DNA from: Halomonas nitroreducens
GTDB lineage: Bacteria > Pseudomonadota > Gammaproteobacteria > Pseudomonadales > Halomonadaceae
Reading direction: 5' to 3'
Length of the DNA stretch: 64,000 nt
Assembly: GCF_003966155.1 (NCBI RefSeq)
Contig: NZ_RXNS01000016.1
Coordinates: 1 to 64,000, forward strand
The stretch's first letter is position 1. Every line of letters begins with the position of its first letter. A program made the translations under genes and the position numbers. Below the pieces are notes generated by a model. It was given only the letters and a program-made list of their open reading frames with translations, was not told the origin of the DNA and made no database searches. Below, piece after piece: positions 29,166 to 37,881 of the stretch.

Positions 29166-30572
29166 ATGTCCCGGCAGTTACTGCTCATGGCCCTGGCACC
29201 CCTGCTGGGGCTGTTCATTCTGGGGATCGGCAATGGCTTTCTGGCGACCCTGATCACCCTGCGCCTCGATGCTGCCGGAGAATCGCCGGTGGTGATCGGC
29301 TGGGTGTCGTCTGCCTACTTCATTGGCCTGGCACTGGGGGCGATGCTCAACGACCGCCTGCTGCTGGCCATCGGCCATATCCGAGCCTACGGCAGCTTCG
29401 CCTCCCTGGTGGCGGTCACGGTGCTGCTGCAGGGCCTGGTCTTCGAGCCCGTGGCCTGGTTCGTGCTGCGTCTGATCGGCGGCTGGGCCACGGTGGGCGT
29501 CTTCCTGGTCATCGAGAGCTGGCTGCTGGCCGCTGGCGACGCCCAGGTACGGGGCCGGCTGCTGGCGTTGTACATGATCGCCATCTACGCCGCCGGGGTG
29601 CTGGGCCAGCTGCTGCTCGGGGTCACCCAGGCCATGGGCCCCACGGCGCCGTTCATGGTGATCGGCCTGCTGGCCTCGTTGTCGGTGCTGCCCATGGCCA
29701 TGCTCCCCCGGGTCACCCCGCTGCTCGACAAGGCCGAGCCGCTCTCGCCGTTGCGCCTGATCACCCTGACGCCCACCGGGGTGATGGGCAGCTTTGGCTC
29801 GGGACTGGCCGTGGCGGCGGTCTACACCCTGCTGCCGCTCTACCTGCAGCGGACCGGCTTTACGGTGGATCGAGTCGGCCAGCTGATGGCGGTGATGGTC
29901 CTCGGCGCCATGCTGTTGCAGTACCCGGTGGGGCGCTGGTCGGATCGCCATGATCGCCAGATGGTGTTGATCCTGATCGGCGCCTTCTGCGCCCTGATCT
30001 CCGCCGGCATCCTCTGGTTGCCGCTGCCGCCCTGGGGGCTGGCCGCCCTGTTGTTCCTGCTCGGGGGCGGGGTCTTCTCCCTGTACCCGGTCTCGGTCGG
30101 CCATGCTGCCGACCGCGCCCCGGCCGGTGCCCTGGTGCGCATGAGTCAGGGCCTGCTGCTGATCAACGCCATCGGCTCGACGCTGAGCCCGCCGGTCATC
30201 ACCCCGGTGATGACTGTGGTCGGCGATGCCGGCTTGTTCTGGTCGCTCGGCGCCCTGGGCCTGATCCTGGTCGGCTTCTTCGGCTGGCGGCGCAGCGTGC
30301 GGCCGGCGCCGGTGCCGGTGGCGCCCTTCTCGCCCACCACGCCACTGAGCGCCGCGGGGGCCGAGCTGTCGGTGACCGAGGAGTGGGTGCAGGGCGCCCT
30401 GGAGCACGAGCACGTGGAGGACCTGTCCGGGGCCGTGCCCGACGTGGAGGTGGCCGAACCTCTGGTGGGGCCGCCGCCCCCCGACGAGGCGCATATCGTC
30501 TACTACGAGGATGACGGGACGGCCCCGGACGCGCCGGGACAGGAGGGCGTGGCCGGCGCCTCGCGGGCGTGA
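29166..30572 (+). CDS. MFS transporter, YcaD-like
   Basis: The 468-residue membrane protein has about twelve helices, with LAPLLGLFILGIGNGFLATL first, the YFIGLALGAMLNDRLLLAIG loop, and GGWATVGVFLVIESWLLAAG, which resembles the YcaD/UMF family of MFS proteins. A soluble acidic C-terminal tail of about 80 residues follows the last helix. Substrate unknown. I chose ATG 29166 (MSRQLLLMA) with GCGAGG upstream; ATG 29142 is an alternative. The palindrome at 29009-29033 is a candidate operator. Confidence 0.8.
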   Translation: MSRQLLLMALAPLLGLFILGIGNGFLATLITLRLDAAGESPVVIGWVSSAYFIGLALGAMLNDRLLLAIGHIRAYGSFASLVAVTVLLQGLVFEPVAWFVLRLIGGWATVGVFLVIESWLLAAGDAQVRGRLLALYMIAIYAAGVLGQLLLGVTQAMGPTAPFMVIGLLASLSVLPMAMLPRVTPLLDKAEPLSPLRLITLTPTGVMGSFGSGLAVAAVYTLLPLYLQRTGFTVDRVGQLMAVMVLGAMLLQYPVGRWSDRHDRQMVLILIGAFCALISAGILWLPLPPWGLAALLFLLGGGVFSLYPVSVGHAADRAPAGALVRMSQGLLLINAIGSTLSPPVITPVMTVVGDAGLFWSLGALGLILVGFFGWRRSVRPAPVPVAPFSPTTPLSAAGAELSVTEEWVQGALEHEHVEDLSGAVPDVEVAEPLVGPPPPDEAHIVYYEDDGTAPDAPGQEGVAGASRA

Positions 30573-30655
30573 GGTGCGCATGCGACCTAGGGCTAATGGT
30601 TAACGAAAAGTAGTGAATCTACTATCGCCGGTATCTTTTTTCCTGAGGTGCTGCC

Positions 30656-32449
30656 ATGACCCCCTTCACTGCCCCCGTTCGCGACGTCCGCTTCGTGCTC
30701 GAGGAACTCCTCGAGCACGATTCGCTCTCGCTGCCCGGTTTCGAGGAGAGCAGTCCCGAACTGGTTGAAGCGGTGCTGGAGGAGGCCGCCCGGCTCGCCG
30801 GCGAGGTCTGGGCGCCGCTCAATGCCAGCGGTGATCGCCAGGGCTGCCAGCGGCGTGACGACGGTGGGGTCGCCGTGCCGGATGGCTTCGCCGAGGCCTA
30901 TCGCGCCTATGCCGAGGGCGGCTGGAACGGTATCGGGGTCGCCGAGGCGCTGGGCGGCCAGGGGCTTCCCGAGGTGGTGGCCAGCGCTGTGCAGGAGATG
31001 CTGCATGGCGCCAACATGGCACTGGGCCTGTGTCCCATGCTCACCGCCGGCGCCATCGAGGCCTTGGCCCATCATGGCAGTGCGGCACAGCGGGCCCGCT
31101 ACCTGGCGCCGCTGGTCGAGGGCCGCTGGACCGGCACCATGAACCTCACCGAGCCCCAGGCAGGCTCGGATCTCTCCCGGGTACGCACCCGGGCGGTCCC
31201 CGAGGGAGACCACTACCGGCTCAGCGGCCAGAAGATCTATATCACCTGGGGCGAGCACGACTGCGCGGAGAACATCCTGCACCTGGTGCTGGCGCGAACC
31301 CCGGATGCCCCGGAGGGCAACCGGGGCATCTCGCTGTTCCTGGTGCCCAAGTTCCTGGTGAACGACGACGGCTCCCTTGGCGAGCGCAACGACGTGACCT
31401 GCGCCGCCCTCGAGCACAAGCTCGGTATCCATGGCTCGCCGACCTGCACCCTGAGCTTCGGCGAGAAGGGCGGCGCCATCGGCTACCTGGTCGGCGAGCT
31501 CGGCCGCGGCCTGAATCACATGTTCACCATGATGAACGAGGCCCGCCACAAGGTCGGCATCCAGGGCATCGGCGTGGCCGAGCGGGCCTGCCAGCAGGCT
31601 CTGGCCTATGCCCTCGAGCGTGTCCAGGGACGCCGCTCCAGGGCCCGGGGCGGCCAGGAGTGCGCCATTGCCGAGCACCTGGACGTCAAGCGCATGCTGC
31701 TCTCCATGCGGTCCCGCACCGACGCCCTGCGCGCCCTGGCGCTGACCTGCGCCGCGCAGATGGACGCGGCACGTCATGCCCGGGACGCCGAGACGCGCCA
31801 TGCCGCCCAGGCCCGGGTCGACCTGCTGATCCCGGTGGTCAAGGCGTTCTCCACCGACCAGGCCGTGGACATCGCCTCCCTGGGGGTACAGGTCCACGGC
31901 GGCATGGGCTATGTAGAGGAGGCCGGGGCCGCCCAGCTGCTGCGCGATGCCCGCATCGCGCCCATCTACGAGGGCACCAACGGCATCCAGGCCCTGGACC
32001 TGGCCGGGCGCAAGCTGACCCGGGACGGCGGTGCCACCCTCGACAGCCTGATCGACGAGGTGGAGGCTACCGCCAGGGCGCTGTCCATCAGCGAGGACCT
32101 GCACTACCTCGGGGAGAGCCTGGCCGCCGGGGCCGCCGACTTGCGCCTGGCGGCGTCGCTGGTGCTGGAGCAGAGCCGCGACCCCGAGCTCGGCCCGGAT
32201 GCCATCCAGGCCTATGCCAGCCCCTTCCTGACGCTGACCGGGCATGTGCTCTGTGCCTGGCAGATGGGCCGCGCCGCCCTCAAGGCCGAGGCCGCCCTGG
32301 CCGACGGCAGCGCCGACCCCTTCTACCCCGCCAAGCTGGCCAGTGCCGACTTCGCGCTGCGCCACTGGCTGCCCGTGGGCCGCGCCCAGCTCGCGGTGAT
32401 CGAGGCCGGCATGGCGCGCCTCGCCGACCTCGATCCAACTAGCCTCTGA
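30656..32449 (+). CDS. Acyl-CoA dehydrogenase with C-terminal extension, DmdC-like
   Basis: The 597-residue flavoenzyme has the acyl-CoA dehydrogenase fold: MNLTEPQAGSDLSRVRTRA, IYITWGEHDCAENILHLVLAR, a GIQGIGVAERACQQALAYA helix, DIASLGVQVHGGMGYVEEAG, and the catalytic region IAPIYEGTNGIQALDLAGRK. The additional C-terminal domain and length are those of the DmdC/FadE-like subgroup. Some members act on methylmercaptopropionyl-CoA in DMSP breakdown, others on medium-chain acyl-CoA. It heads a set with an acyl-CoA ligase, a 3-hydroxyacyl-CoA dehydrogenase and an enoyl-CoA hydratase on the same strand. Confidence 0.88.
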   Translation: MTPFTAPVRDVRFVLEELLEHDSLSLPGFEESSPELVEAVLEEAARLAGEVWAPLNASGDRQGCQRRDDGGVAVPDGFAEAYRAYAEGGWNGIGVAEALGGQGLPEVVASAVQEMLHGANMALGLCPMLTAGAIEALAHHGSAAQRARYLAPLVEGRWTGTMNLTEPQAGSDLSRVRTRAVPEGDHYRLSGQKIYITWGEHDCAENILHLVLARTPDAPEGNRGISLFLVPKFLVNDDGSLGERNDVTCAALEHKLGIHGSPTCTLSFGEKGGAIGYLVGELGRGLNHMFTMMNEARHKVGIQGIGVAERACQQALAYALERVQGRRSRARGGQECAIAEHLDVKRMLLSMRSRTDALRALALTCAAQMDAARHARDAETRHAAQARVDLLIPVVKAFSTDQAVDIASLGVQVHGGMGYVEEAGAAQLLRDARIAPIYEGTNGIQALDLAGRKLTRDGGATLDSLIDEVEATARALSISEDLHYLGESLAAGAADLRLAASLVLEQSRDPELGPDAIQAYASPFLTLTGHVLCAWQMGRAALKAEAALADGSADPFYPAKLASADFALRHWLPVGRAQLAVIEAGMARLADLDPTSL

Positions 32450-32535
32450 GCCCTGGCCGCCGCCCCCTGGTCGGCGGCTCTCTCCTCCCGCGCCGTCCAT
32501 CAGCGATGGCGGTGCCCACCCGACCCGGAGCCGTC

Positions 32536-34167
32536 ATGAACCCCAGTATCTTCGAGCAGGGCCTGCCCCAGACCCCGGCGAACTACGTGGCACTCTCGCC
32601 GCTGACCTTCATCGAGCGCAGTGCCGCCATCTATCCCGACTATCCGGCGGTGGTCCACGGCGATATCCGACGCGACTGGGCCACCACCTGGGCTCGTTGT
32701 CGCCGGCTGGCCTCGGCGCTCTTGGCGCGCGGCCTCCAGACGGGGGACACCGTGGCCGCCATGCTGCCCAACGTGCCCGCCATGTTCGAGGCCCATTTCG
32801 GCGTGCCCCTGGCCGGTTGCGTGCTCAATACCCTGAACATTCGCCTCGATGCCGAGGCCATCGCCTACATGCTGGAACACGGCGAGGCCCGGGCCGTGCT
32901 CGTCGATCCCGAGTTCAGCGAGGTGATCGAGGCGGCGGTCGCGAAGCTCGCGCGCAAGCCACTGATCATCGACGTCGACGACGCCGAGTATGCCGGCGGG
33001 CCCCGCCGCATCGGCGAGCTGGAGTACGAGGCACTGCTGGCCGAAGGCGACCCCGAGCATCCTTACCGGCTGCCCGACGACGAGTGGCAGGCGATCTCGC
33101 TGAACTACACCTCCGGCACCACCGGCAAGCCCAAGGGGGTCGTCTACCATCACCGCGGTGCCTACCTGAACGCGGTCAGCAACCTCCTCGAGTGGGCCAT
33201 GCCCCATCACCCTGTCTACCTCTGGACCCTGCCGATGTTCCACTGCAATGGCTGGTGCTTCCCCTGGACCATCGCCGCCCATGCCGGCGTCAACGTCTGT
33301 CTGCGCCGGGTCGAGGCCGGGAGGGTCATGGACCTGATCGCCGACGAGGGCGTGACGCACTTCAGCGGTGCGCCGATCATCCTCAACGGCCTGGTCAACC
33401 TGCCCGACGAGCAGAAGCGCGACTTCGACCACCCGGTGAAGGTGACCACCGCGGGAGCGCCGCCGCCCGCCTCGGTGATCGCCGGGGTCGAGGCCCTGGG
33501 CATCGAGGTGACTCATGTCTACGGCCTCACCGAGGTCTACGGGCCGGTCACGGTCTGTGCCTGGCACGAGGCCTGGAACGCGCTGCCGCCGGAGGAGCGC
33601 GCCCGGCTCAAGGCCCGTCAGGGGGTGCGCTACCACATGCTCGAGGCCCTCTGCGTGGTCGACCCGGAGAACCTGGAACCGGTGCCCAAGGACGGCACTA
33701 CCGTTGGCGAGATCCTGATGCGCGGCAACAACGTGATGAAGGGCTATCTCAAGAACGAGGACGCGACCCGCGAGGCCCTGGCGGGGGGCTGGTACCACAC
33801 CGGCGACCTGGCCGTATGGCATGCCGACGGCTACCTCGAGATCAAGGATCGCGCCAAGGACATCATCATCTCCGGCGGCGAGAACATCTCCACCATCGAG
33901 GTGGAGGACGCCATCTATGCTCACCCGGCGGTGGAGGAGGCCGCGGTGGTGGCACGCCCGGACGAGAAGTGGGGCGAGACGCCCTGTGCCTTCGTCAAGC
34001 TCAAGGCCGGTTGCGAGGACGTCGGCGAGGCGGAGATCATCGCCCATTGCCGGGAGCGGCTGGCCCATTTCAAGGCGCCGAAGACGGTGATCTTCACCGA
34101 GCTGCCCAAGACCTCCACCGGCAAGATCCAGAAGTTCGTGCTGCGCGAGAAGGCGCGTAACCGGTAA
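32536..34167 (+). CDS. AMP-forming acyl-CoA ligase, DmdB-like
   Basis: The 543-residue enzyme has the AMP-binding P-loop (LNYTSGTTGKPKGVVYHH), a LPMFHCNGWCFPWT segment, TAGAPPPAS, VYGLTEVYGP and the C-terminal hinge YLEIKDRAKDIIISGGENIS with the catalytic lysine in KTSTGKIQKFVLR. It activates a carboxylic acid to its CoA thioester. This ligase type includes medium-chain ligases and DmdB of the methylmercaptopropionate route. I start at 32536 (MNPSIF), preceded by CGGAGCC. The gap to the dehydrogenase is 86 bases, compatible with an operon. Confidence 0.88.
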   Translation: MNPSIFEQGLPQTPANYVALSPLTFIERSAAIYPDYPAVVHGDIRRDWATTWARCRRLASALLARGLQTGDTVAAMLPNVPAMFEAHFGVPLAGCVLNTLNIRLDAEAIAYMLEHGEARAVLVDPEFSEVIEAAVAKLARKPLIIDVDDAEYAGGPRRIGELEYEALLAEGDPEHPYRLPDDEWQAISLNYTSGTTGKPKGVVYHHRGAYLNAVSNLLEWAMPHHPVYLWTLPMFHCNGWCFPWTIAAHAGVNVCLRRVEAGRVMDLIADEGVTHFSGAPIILNGLVNLPDEQKRDFDHPVKVTTAGAPPPASVIAGVEALGIEVTHVYGLTEVYGPVTVCAWHEAWNALPPEERARLKARQGVRYHMLEALCVVDPENLEPVPKDGTTVGEILMRGNNVMKGYLKNEDATREALAGGWYHTGDLAVWHADGYLEIKDRAKDIIISGGENISTIEVEDAIYAHPAVEEAAVVARPDEKWGETPCAFVKLKAGCEDVGEAEIIAHCRERLAHFKAPKTVIFTELPKTSTGKIQKFVLREKARNR

Positions 34168-34217
34168 CCTGCAGGACTCGACAGAGGGTCCCATCACCTG
34201 AACAGGAGAGTGCAGCA

Positions 34218-35066
34218 ATGAGCCAACAACCGATCGGCGTGGTCGGCGCCGGGACCATGGGACAGGGCATCGCCCAGGTGCTGGTCACCAGCGGCTTCCC
34301 GGTGCAGCTCTACGACGTGGCCGACACCCAGCTCGAGCGTGCCCGAGGCGCCATCGACAAGGGACTGGGCAAGCTGGTGGCCAAGGGCAAGCTGGCCGAG
34401 GCCGACAAGGACGCCGCCCTGGACCGGCTGGCGACCAGCACGGCGCTGGATGCCCTGGCCGATTGCGAGGTGATCATCGAGGCGGCCCCGGAGCAGCCGG
34501 CGCTCAAGGAGAAGCTGTTCCGCGACCTCAGCCACCTGACCGGCGATGCCATCCTCGCCTCCAACACCTCCTCGTTGTCGCTGACCCGCCTCGCCGCCGT
34601 CTGCGAGTGTCCCGAGCGTGTGGTGGGCATGCACTTCTTCAACCCGGTTCCGGTGCTGGGCCTCGTCGAGGTGATTCGCGCCGAACAGACCAGCGACGCC
34701 ACGGTGGCGCGCATCGAGGCGCTGGCCGAGGCGCTGGGCAAGACCGCCGTGCCGGTGGGCGACTCCCCGGGGTTCGCGGTCAATCGCCTGCTGGTGCCGA
34801 TGATCAACGAGGCGGCCTTCCTGGTCCAGGAGGGGGCGGCCACCCCCGAGGCCGTGGATCAGGCCATGAAGCTCGGCGCCGCCCATCCCCTCGGCCCGCT
34901 GGCCCTGGCCGACCTGATCGGGCTGGATGTCTGCCTGGCGATCATGGAGGTGCTGCAGGATGGTTTCGGCGACCCCAAGTACCGCCCCTGCCCGCTGCTC
35001 AAGCGCATGGTCGATGCCGGCTATCTGGGTCGCAAGAGCGGCCGTGGCTTCCATACCTATTCGTGA
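34218..35066 (+). CDS. 3-hydroxybutyryl-CoA / 3-hydroxyacyl-CoA dehydrogenase
   Basis: The 282-residue protein starts with the NAD motif IGVVGAGTMGQGIAQVLV and has the catalytic segment VVGMHFFNPVPVLGLVEVI, followed by SPGFAVNRLLVPMINEA and a helical C-terminal domain ending KSGRGFHTY. This is the PaaH/Hbd type. It oxidises 3-hydroxyacyl-CoA to 3-ketoacyl-CoA. AGGAGAG precedes the ATG. It follows the ligase by 50 bases; a hairpin separates it from the hydratase gene. Confidence 0.93.
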   Translation: MSQQPIGVVGAGTMGQGIAQVLVTSGFPVQLYDVADTQLERARGAIDKGLGKLVAKGKLAEADKDAALDRLATSTALDALADCEVIIEAAPEQPALKEKLFRDLSHLTGDAILASNTSSLSLTRLAAVCECPERVVGMHFFNPVPVLGLVEVIRAEQTSDATVARIEALAEALGKTAVPVGDSPGFAVNRLLVPMINEAAFLVQEGAATPEAVDQAMKLGAAHPLGPLALADLIGLDVCLAIMEVLQDGFGDPKYRPCPLLKRMVDAGYLGRKSGRGFHTYS

Positions 35067-35087
35067 AGCCGACAAAAGGCGGGATTG

Positions 35088-35120
35088 CCGCCCAACCTAG
35101 CGTTCGCTAGGGTGGGGCGG
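35088..35120 (+). promoter_or_regulatory. Imperfect hairpin between the dehydrogenase and hydratase genes
   Basis: CCGCCC-AA-CCTAGCG and CGCTAGG-GTG-GGGCGG form two stacked stems (7 and 6 bp) around TT, between 35088 and 35120. No T-tract follows. It may dampen or process the transcript between the two cistrons. Confidence 0.5.
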
Positions 35121-35154
35121 TAGTCCATCCCAAGACACGCCGAGGAGGCCCCCC

Positions 35155-35928
35155 ATGAGCGAGCAGCTGATCGAGGTACAGGACACCGCCGGTATCGTGC
35201 GCCTGACCATCAACCGTCCCAAGGCGCTCAATGCCCTGAACAGCGAGGTGATCGCCGGGCTAGAGAAGGTCCTGGTCGAGCTGGAGGCCCGCGACGACCT
35301 GCGCGCCGTGCTGATCACCGGGGCCGGGGAGAAGTCGTTCGTCGCCGGCGCCGACATCGCCGAGATGAAGGACAAGACCCCGGAGCAGGCGCGGGCTTTC
35401 GCCGGCCAGGCCCTGCGCACCATCAAGCGGCTTGAGACCCTGCCGGTGCCGGTGGTGGCCCTGGTCAACGGCTTCTGCCTGGGTGGCGGCTGCGAGCTGG
35501 CCCTGGCCTGTGACTGGGCGGTGGCCAGCGATAACGCCGTCTTTGGTCAGCCCGAGGTGCTGCTCGGCGTGATCCCGGGCTTCGGTGGCACCCAGCGCCT
35601 GCCGCGCCGGGTCGGTCCGGCCATGGCCCTGGACCTGGTCACCACCGGCCGCAAGATCGATGCCAATGAGGCGCTGCGCATCGGCCTGGTCAACCGGGTG
35701 ATGCCCCAGGCCGAGCTCGAGGACTATGTCGCCGAACTGACCAAGCAGCTGGGCGGCAATGGTCCGCAGTCGGTGCGCGGTGCCAAGCAGGCGGTGCACG
35801 ACGGCATGGACCAGGACCTCGACAGCGCCCTGGCGCTGGAGACCAGCCTGTTCGCGCTGTGCTTCGCCGGCGAGGAGCAGACGGAGGGCATGAGCGCCTT
35901 CGTCGAGAAGCGCAAACCGAACTTCTGA
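35155..35928 (+). CDS. Enoyl-CoA hydratase (crotonase family)
   Basis: The 257-residue protein has the oxyanion-hole and catalytic motifs of canonical crotonases: SFVAGADIAEMK, NGFCLGGGCELALACDWAVA and FGQPEVLLGVIPGFGGTQRLPRRVG, with both expected glutamates (in GGCELA and GQPEV). It adds water to trans-2-enoyl-CoA. The last gene of the acyl-CoA set; no thiolase is present in this window. Ribosome site GAGGAGG. The C-terminus GMSAFVEKRKPNF is typical. Confidence 0.93.
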   Translation: MSEQLIEVQDTAGIVRLTINRPKALNALNSEVIAGLEKVLVELEARDDLRAVLITGAGEKSFVAGADIAEMKDKTPEQARAFAGQALRTIKRLETLPVPVVALVNGFCLGGGCELALACDWAVASDNAVFGQPEVLLGVIPGFGGTQRLPRRVGPAMALDLVTTGRKIDANEALRIGLVNRVMPQAELEDYVAELTKQLGGNGPQSVRGAKQAVHDGMDQDLDSALALETSLFALCFAGEEQTEGMSAFVEKRKPNF

Positions 35929-35952
35929 TCCGTTCGAGCCGGCGTGGAAGAG

Positions 35953-35980
35953 GCGGCCGTGGTGGCGACACCACGGCCGC
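35953..35980. terminator. Perfect hairpin with GCGA loop between the hydratase gene and ectD
   Basis: GCGGCCGTGGTG at 35953-35964 pairs with CACCACGGCCGC at 35969-35980 around GCGA, a stable GNRA tetraloop. It lies in the gap of two converging genes and probably ends both transcripts, although T-tracts are missing. Confidence 0.7.
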
Positions 35981-35998
35981 TGGCGTATCCGTCCGGGA

Positions 35999-36949
35999 TC
36001 AGGACAGGGGGGCGACGCCCTGTCCTGCCAATTCGGGGAAGGCGTCGTGCATGGTCATCGCGGCGGTGTTCTCCCGGGCCCCCAGAAACTCGGGCCGCCG
36101 CATGGGCGCCGCGTACGGTTCCTCCAGCGTATTGCCCACGCTGTTGTAGACGAAGAACAGGTTGGAGCGCGGCCAGGGCGACATGTTCTCGTTCGAGGCA
36201 TGCAGGGTGTTGCACTCGAACAGCAGCAGCGAGCCCGCCGGCCCCTTGGGGGCCTGGATACCGCCATGCTCGGCCAGCTGCGCCAGGGCCGACTTGTCCG
36301 GCACGCCGATCGTCTGGGCCTTCAGGGATTCCTTCCAGTTCATCTCCGGCGTCTCCCCCACACAGGGTACGAAGGAGCGGTGGGAACCGGGGATCAGCAT
36401 CAGCGGCCCGTTGAACTCGTTGTTGTCGGTGAGCATCAAGGAAGCGCTCACTGCCCGCATCCGCGGCATACCGTCCTCGGCATGCCAGGTCTCGAAGTCG
36501 GAGTGCCAGTCGAACCCGCTGCCCTGGAAGCCGAACTTGTCGTTGATACGGGATTGATGGATATAGACTTCGCTGCCGAGCAGCTGGCGCACCATGCCGA
36601 GGATGCGCGGGTCCCGGGTCAGGCGATCGAAGCGCGCGGAGAGCTCGTGCATGCCGAACACCGAGCGGATGGCGCCGCTGTGGGGGTCCTTGATGACCCG
36701 CTCGGAGTCCATCAGGGCGTCATCCCGGGCCATCTCGCGAAGTTCCTCGAAGAAGGGCTCGGTGATGTCCCGGGAGAAGAAGCCGTTGAACCACAGGAAG
36801 CCGTCCCGCTCATAGCGCGACAGGGCCACCTCGTCCAGGGGGCCGTCCCAGCGGTATTGGTTGCGGGCGTGGACGATCGGCTCGTTGCGGGGAAGGGCGG
36901 CCCTGGGGGTGCTGAGCCGGGTCGGATAGTGATCCTCGCGATCACTCAT
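35999..36949 (-). CDS. ectD: Ectoine hydroxylase EctD
   Basis: The 316-residue non-heme iron dioxygenase turns ectoine into 5-hydroxyectoine with 2-oxoglutarate and oxygen. It has the EctD signature GFDWHSDFETWHAEDGMP with iron ligands His149 and Asp151, and the third ligand His250 in LLFECNTLHASNEN. The start at 36949 (MSDREDHY) follows AGGAGG; a longer reading from 37033 adds an unrelated leader. ectABC are not in this window, so ectD stands alone. This supports a halophilic or halotolerant host. Confidence 0.95.
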   Translation of the reverse strand: MSDREDHYPTRLSTPRAALPRNEPIVHARNQYRWDGPLDEVALSRYERDGFLWFNGFFSRDITEPFFEELREMARDDALMDSERVIKDPHSGAIRSVFGMHELSARFDRLTRDPRILGMVRQLLGSEVYIHQSRINDKFGFQGSGFDWHSDFETWHAEDGMPRMRAVSASLMLTDNNEFNGPLMLIPGSHRSFVPCVGETPEMNWKESLKAQTIGVPDKSALAQLAEHGGIQAPKGPAGSLLLFECNTLHASNENMSPWPRSNLFFVYNSVGNTLEEPYAAPMRRPEFLGARENTAAMTMHDAFPELAGQGVAPLS

Positions 36950-37077
36950 CTTCTCTGCCTCCTGGCTTGTCGGGGCAAGCGCTGGCGGGATAGGGGCCAA
37001 AGCAAGGTGACGACCCTGCTGGCGAGCCCCCATGGTTGGCGGATCCGGGCTCTGTCCCTGAGGTGCGGGGCTACTGA

Positions 37078-37848
37078 CTACTGTGGTGGCTGGTGGGCGG
37101 GCATTTCAAGGCGTTGCCTGAGCCGCTCGACCAGGGTCTCCATGCGGGGCACATGGCTGCCGTGCCAGTAGACCTGGCCACAGGCCTCGCATTGCAGAAA
37201 GGTGTCCACGTAGCGGCGGGTCAGTGGCTCGAGGCGATGGTCCACCGCGGCCTTGTCCACGGCCTCGAGACGCCCGTTGCAGCGAGTGCAGCGCGTGAAG
37301 GGGGCCAGTTCGTCGAGCAGCGCGAAGGCGCGGGCGACCTCCTCGAGCTGGACGAAGGGATCGTCGGCCCGCACGCAGCGACCGAGAGCGACGCGCTTGC
37401 GCTTGAGCAGGTTGCGATCTCGGGTCAGCAGGATACGCCCCTCCCGCTCGGCCTGGGCGGCCAGCTCGGCGTCGCCGGCATGATTGCGATAGCGACAGTC
37501 GAAGCCCAGCAGGCGCAGGTAGCGGGCCAGGCGGCCCAAGTGGACGTCGAGCAGGAAGCGCAGGGGATGCGGCAGGGACGGACGCAGGTGATGCGGGGCG
37601 ATGACCGGCATGGCCACGTCCGCGGGATAGACGTCCACGCGATCGCCGTCCCGGAGACGGTAGTCGAAGGCCATTGATGCGCCGTCTACCAGGATGATGT
37701 CCACCTCGGGGTGGGGCACGCCCAGGGCCTCGATGGCATCCTTGATGGCGGCCTGGCGATCGAACGGATAGGCGAAGCGGCGCTCCCGCCGTTGTGGCGG
37801 CAGGAAATCGTTCAGCTCGGCATGGAAGCGGAAGCGGGCGATAGCCAT
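37078..37848 (-). CDS. Mut7-C RNase domain protein with ubiquitin-like N-terminus
   Basis: The 256-residue protein has two parts. Residues 1-80 resemble the beta-grasp Mut7-C ubiquitin domain (PHPEVDIILVDGASMAFDYR, RDGDRVDVYP). From about residue 95 comes the Mut7-C PIN-like nuclease (FLLDVHLGRLARYLRLLGFD, EGRILLTRDRNLLKRK) and a C-terminal zinc ribbon of CTRCNG and CEACGQVYWHGSH. Family members are common in proteobacteria and predicted to cut RNA; the substrate is unknown. The gene lies 33 bases after the EamA gene start on the same strand. Confidence 0.88.
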   Translation of the reverse strand: MAIARFRFHAELNDFLPPQRRERRFAYPFDRQAAIKDAIEALGVPHPEVDIILVDGASMAFDYRLRDGDRVDVYPADVAMPVIAPHHLRPSLPHPLRFLLDVHLGRLARYLRLLGFDCRYRNHAGDAELAAQAEREGRILLTRDRNLLKRKRVALGRCVRADDPFVQLEEVARAFALLDELAPFTRCTRCNGRLEAVDKAAVDHRLEPLTRRYVDTFLQCEACGQVYWHGSHVPRMETLVERLRQRLEMPAHQPPQ

Positions 37849-37881
37849 GGCACGGCCCCGACGGCCAGGGGGAGCTCGGCC

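Noticed and set aside
30609..30623. AGTAG-TGAAT-CTACT dyad upstream of the acyl-CoA dehydrogenase gene
   Set aside because: Five-base arms are too short to support an operator, although the local AT-richness makes a promoter there plausible.
30593..32500. 635-codon minus-strand frame opposite the acyl-CoA dehydrogenase
   Set aside because: Shadow of the plus-strand gene, whose catalytic motifs are all in place. The same applies to the minus-strand frame at 32500-34218.
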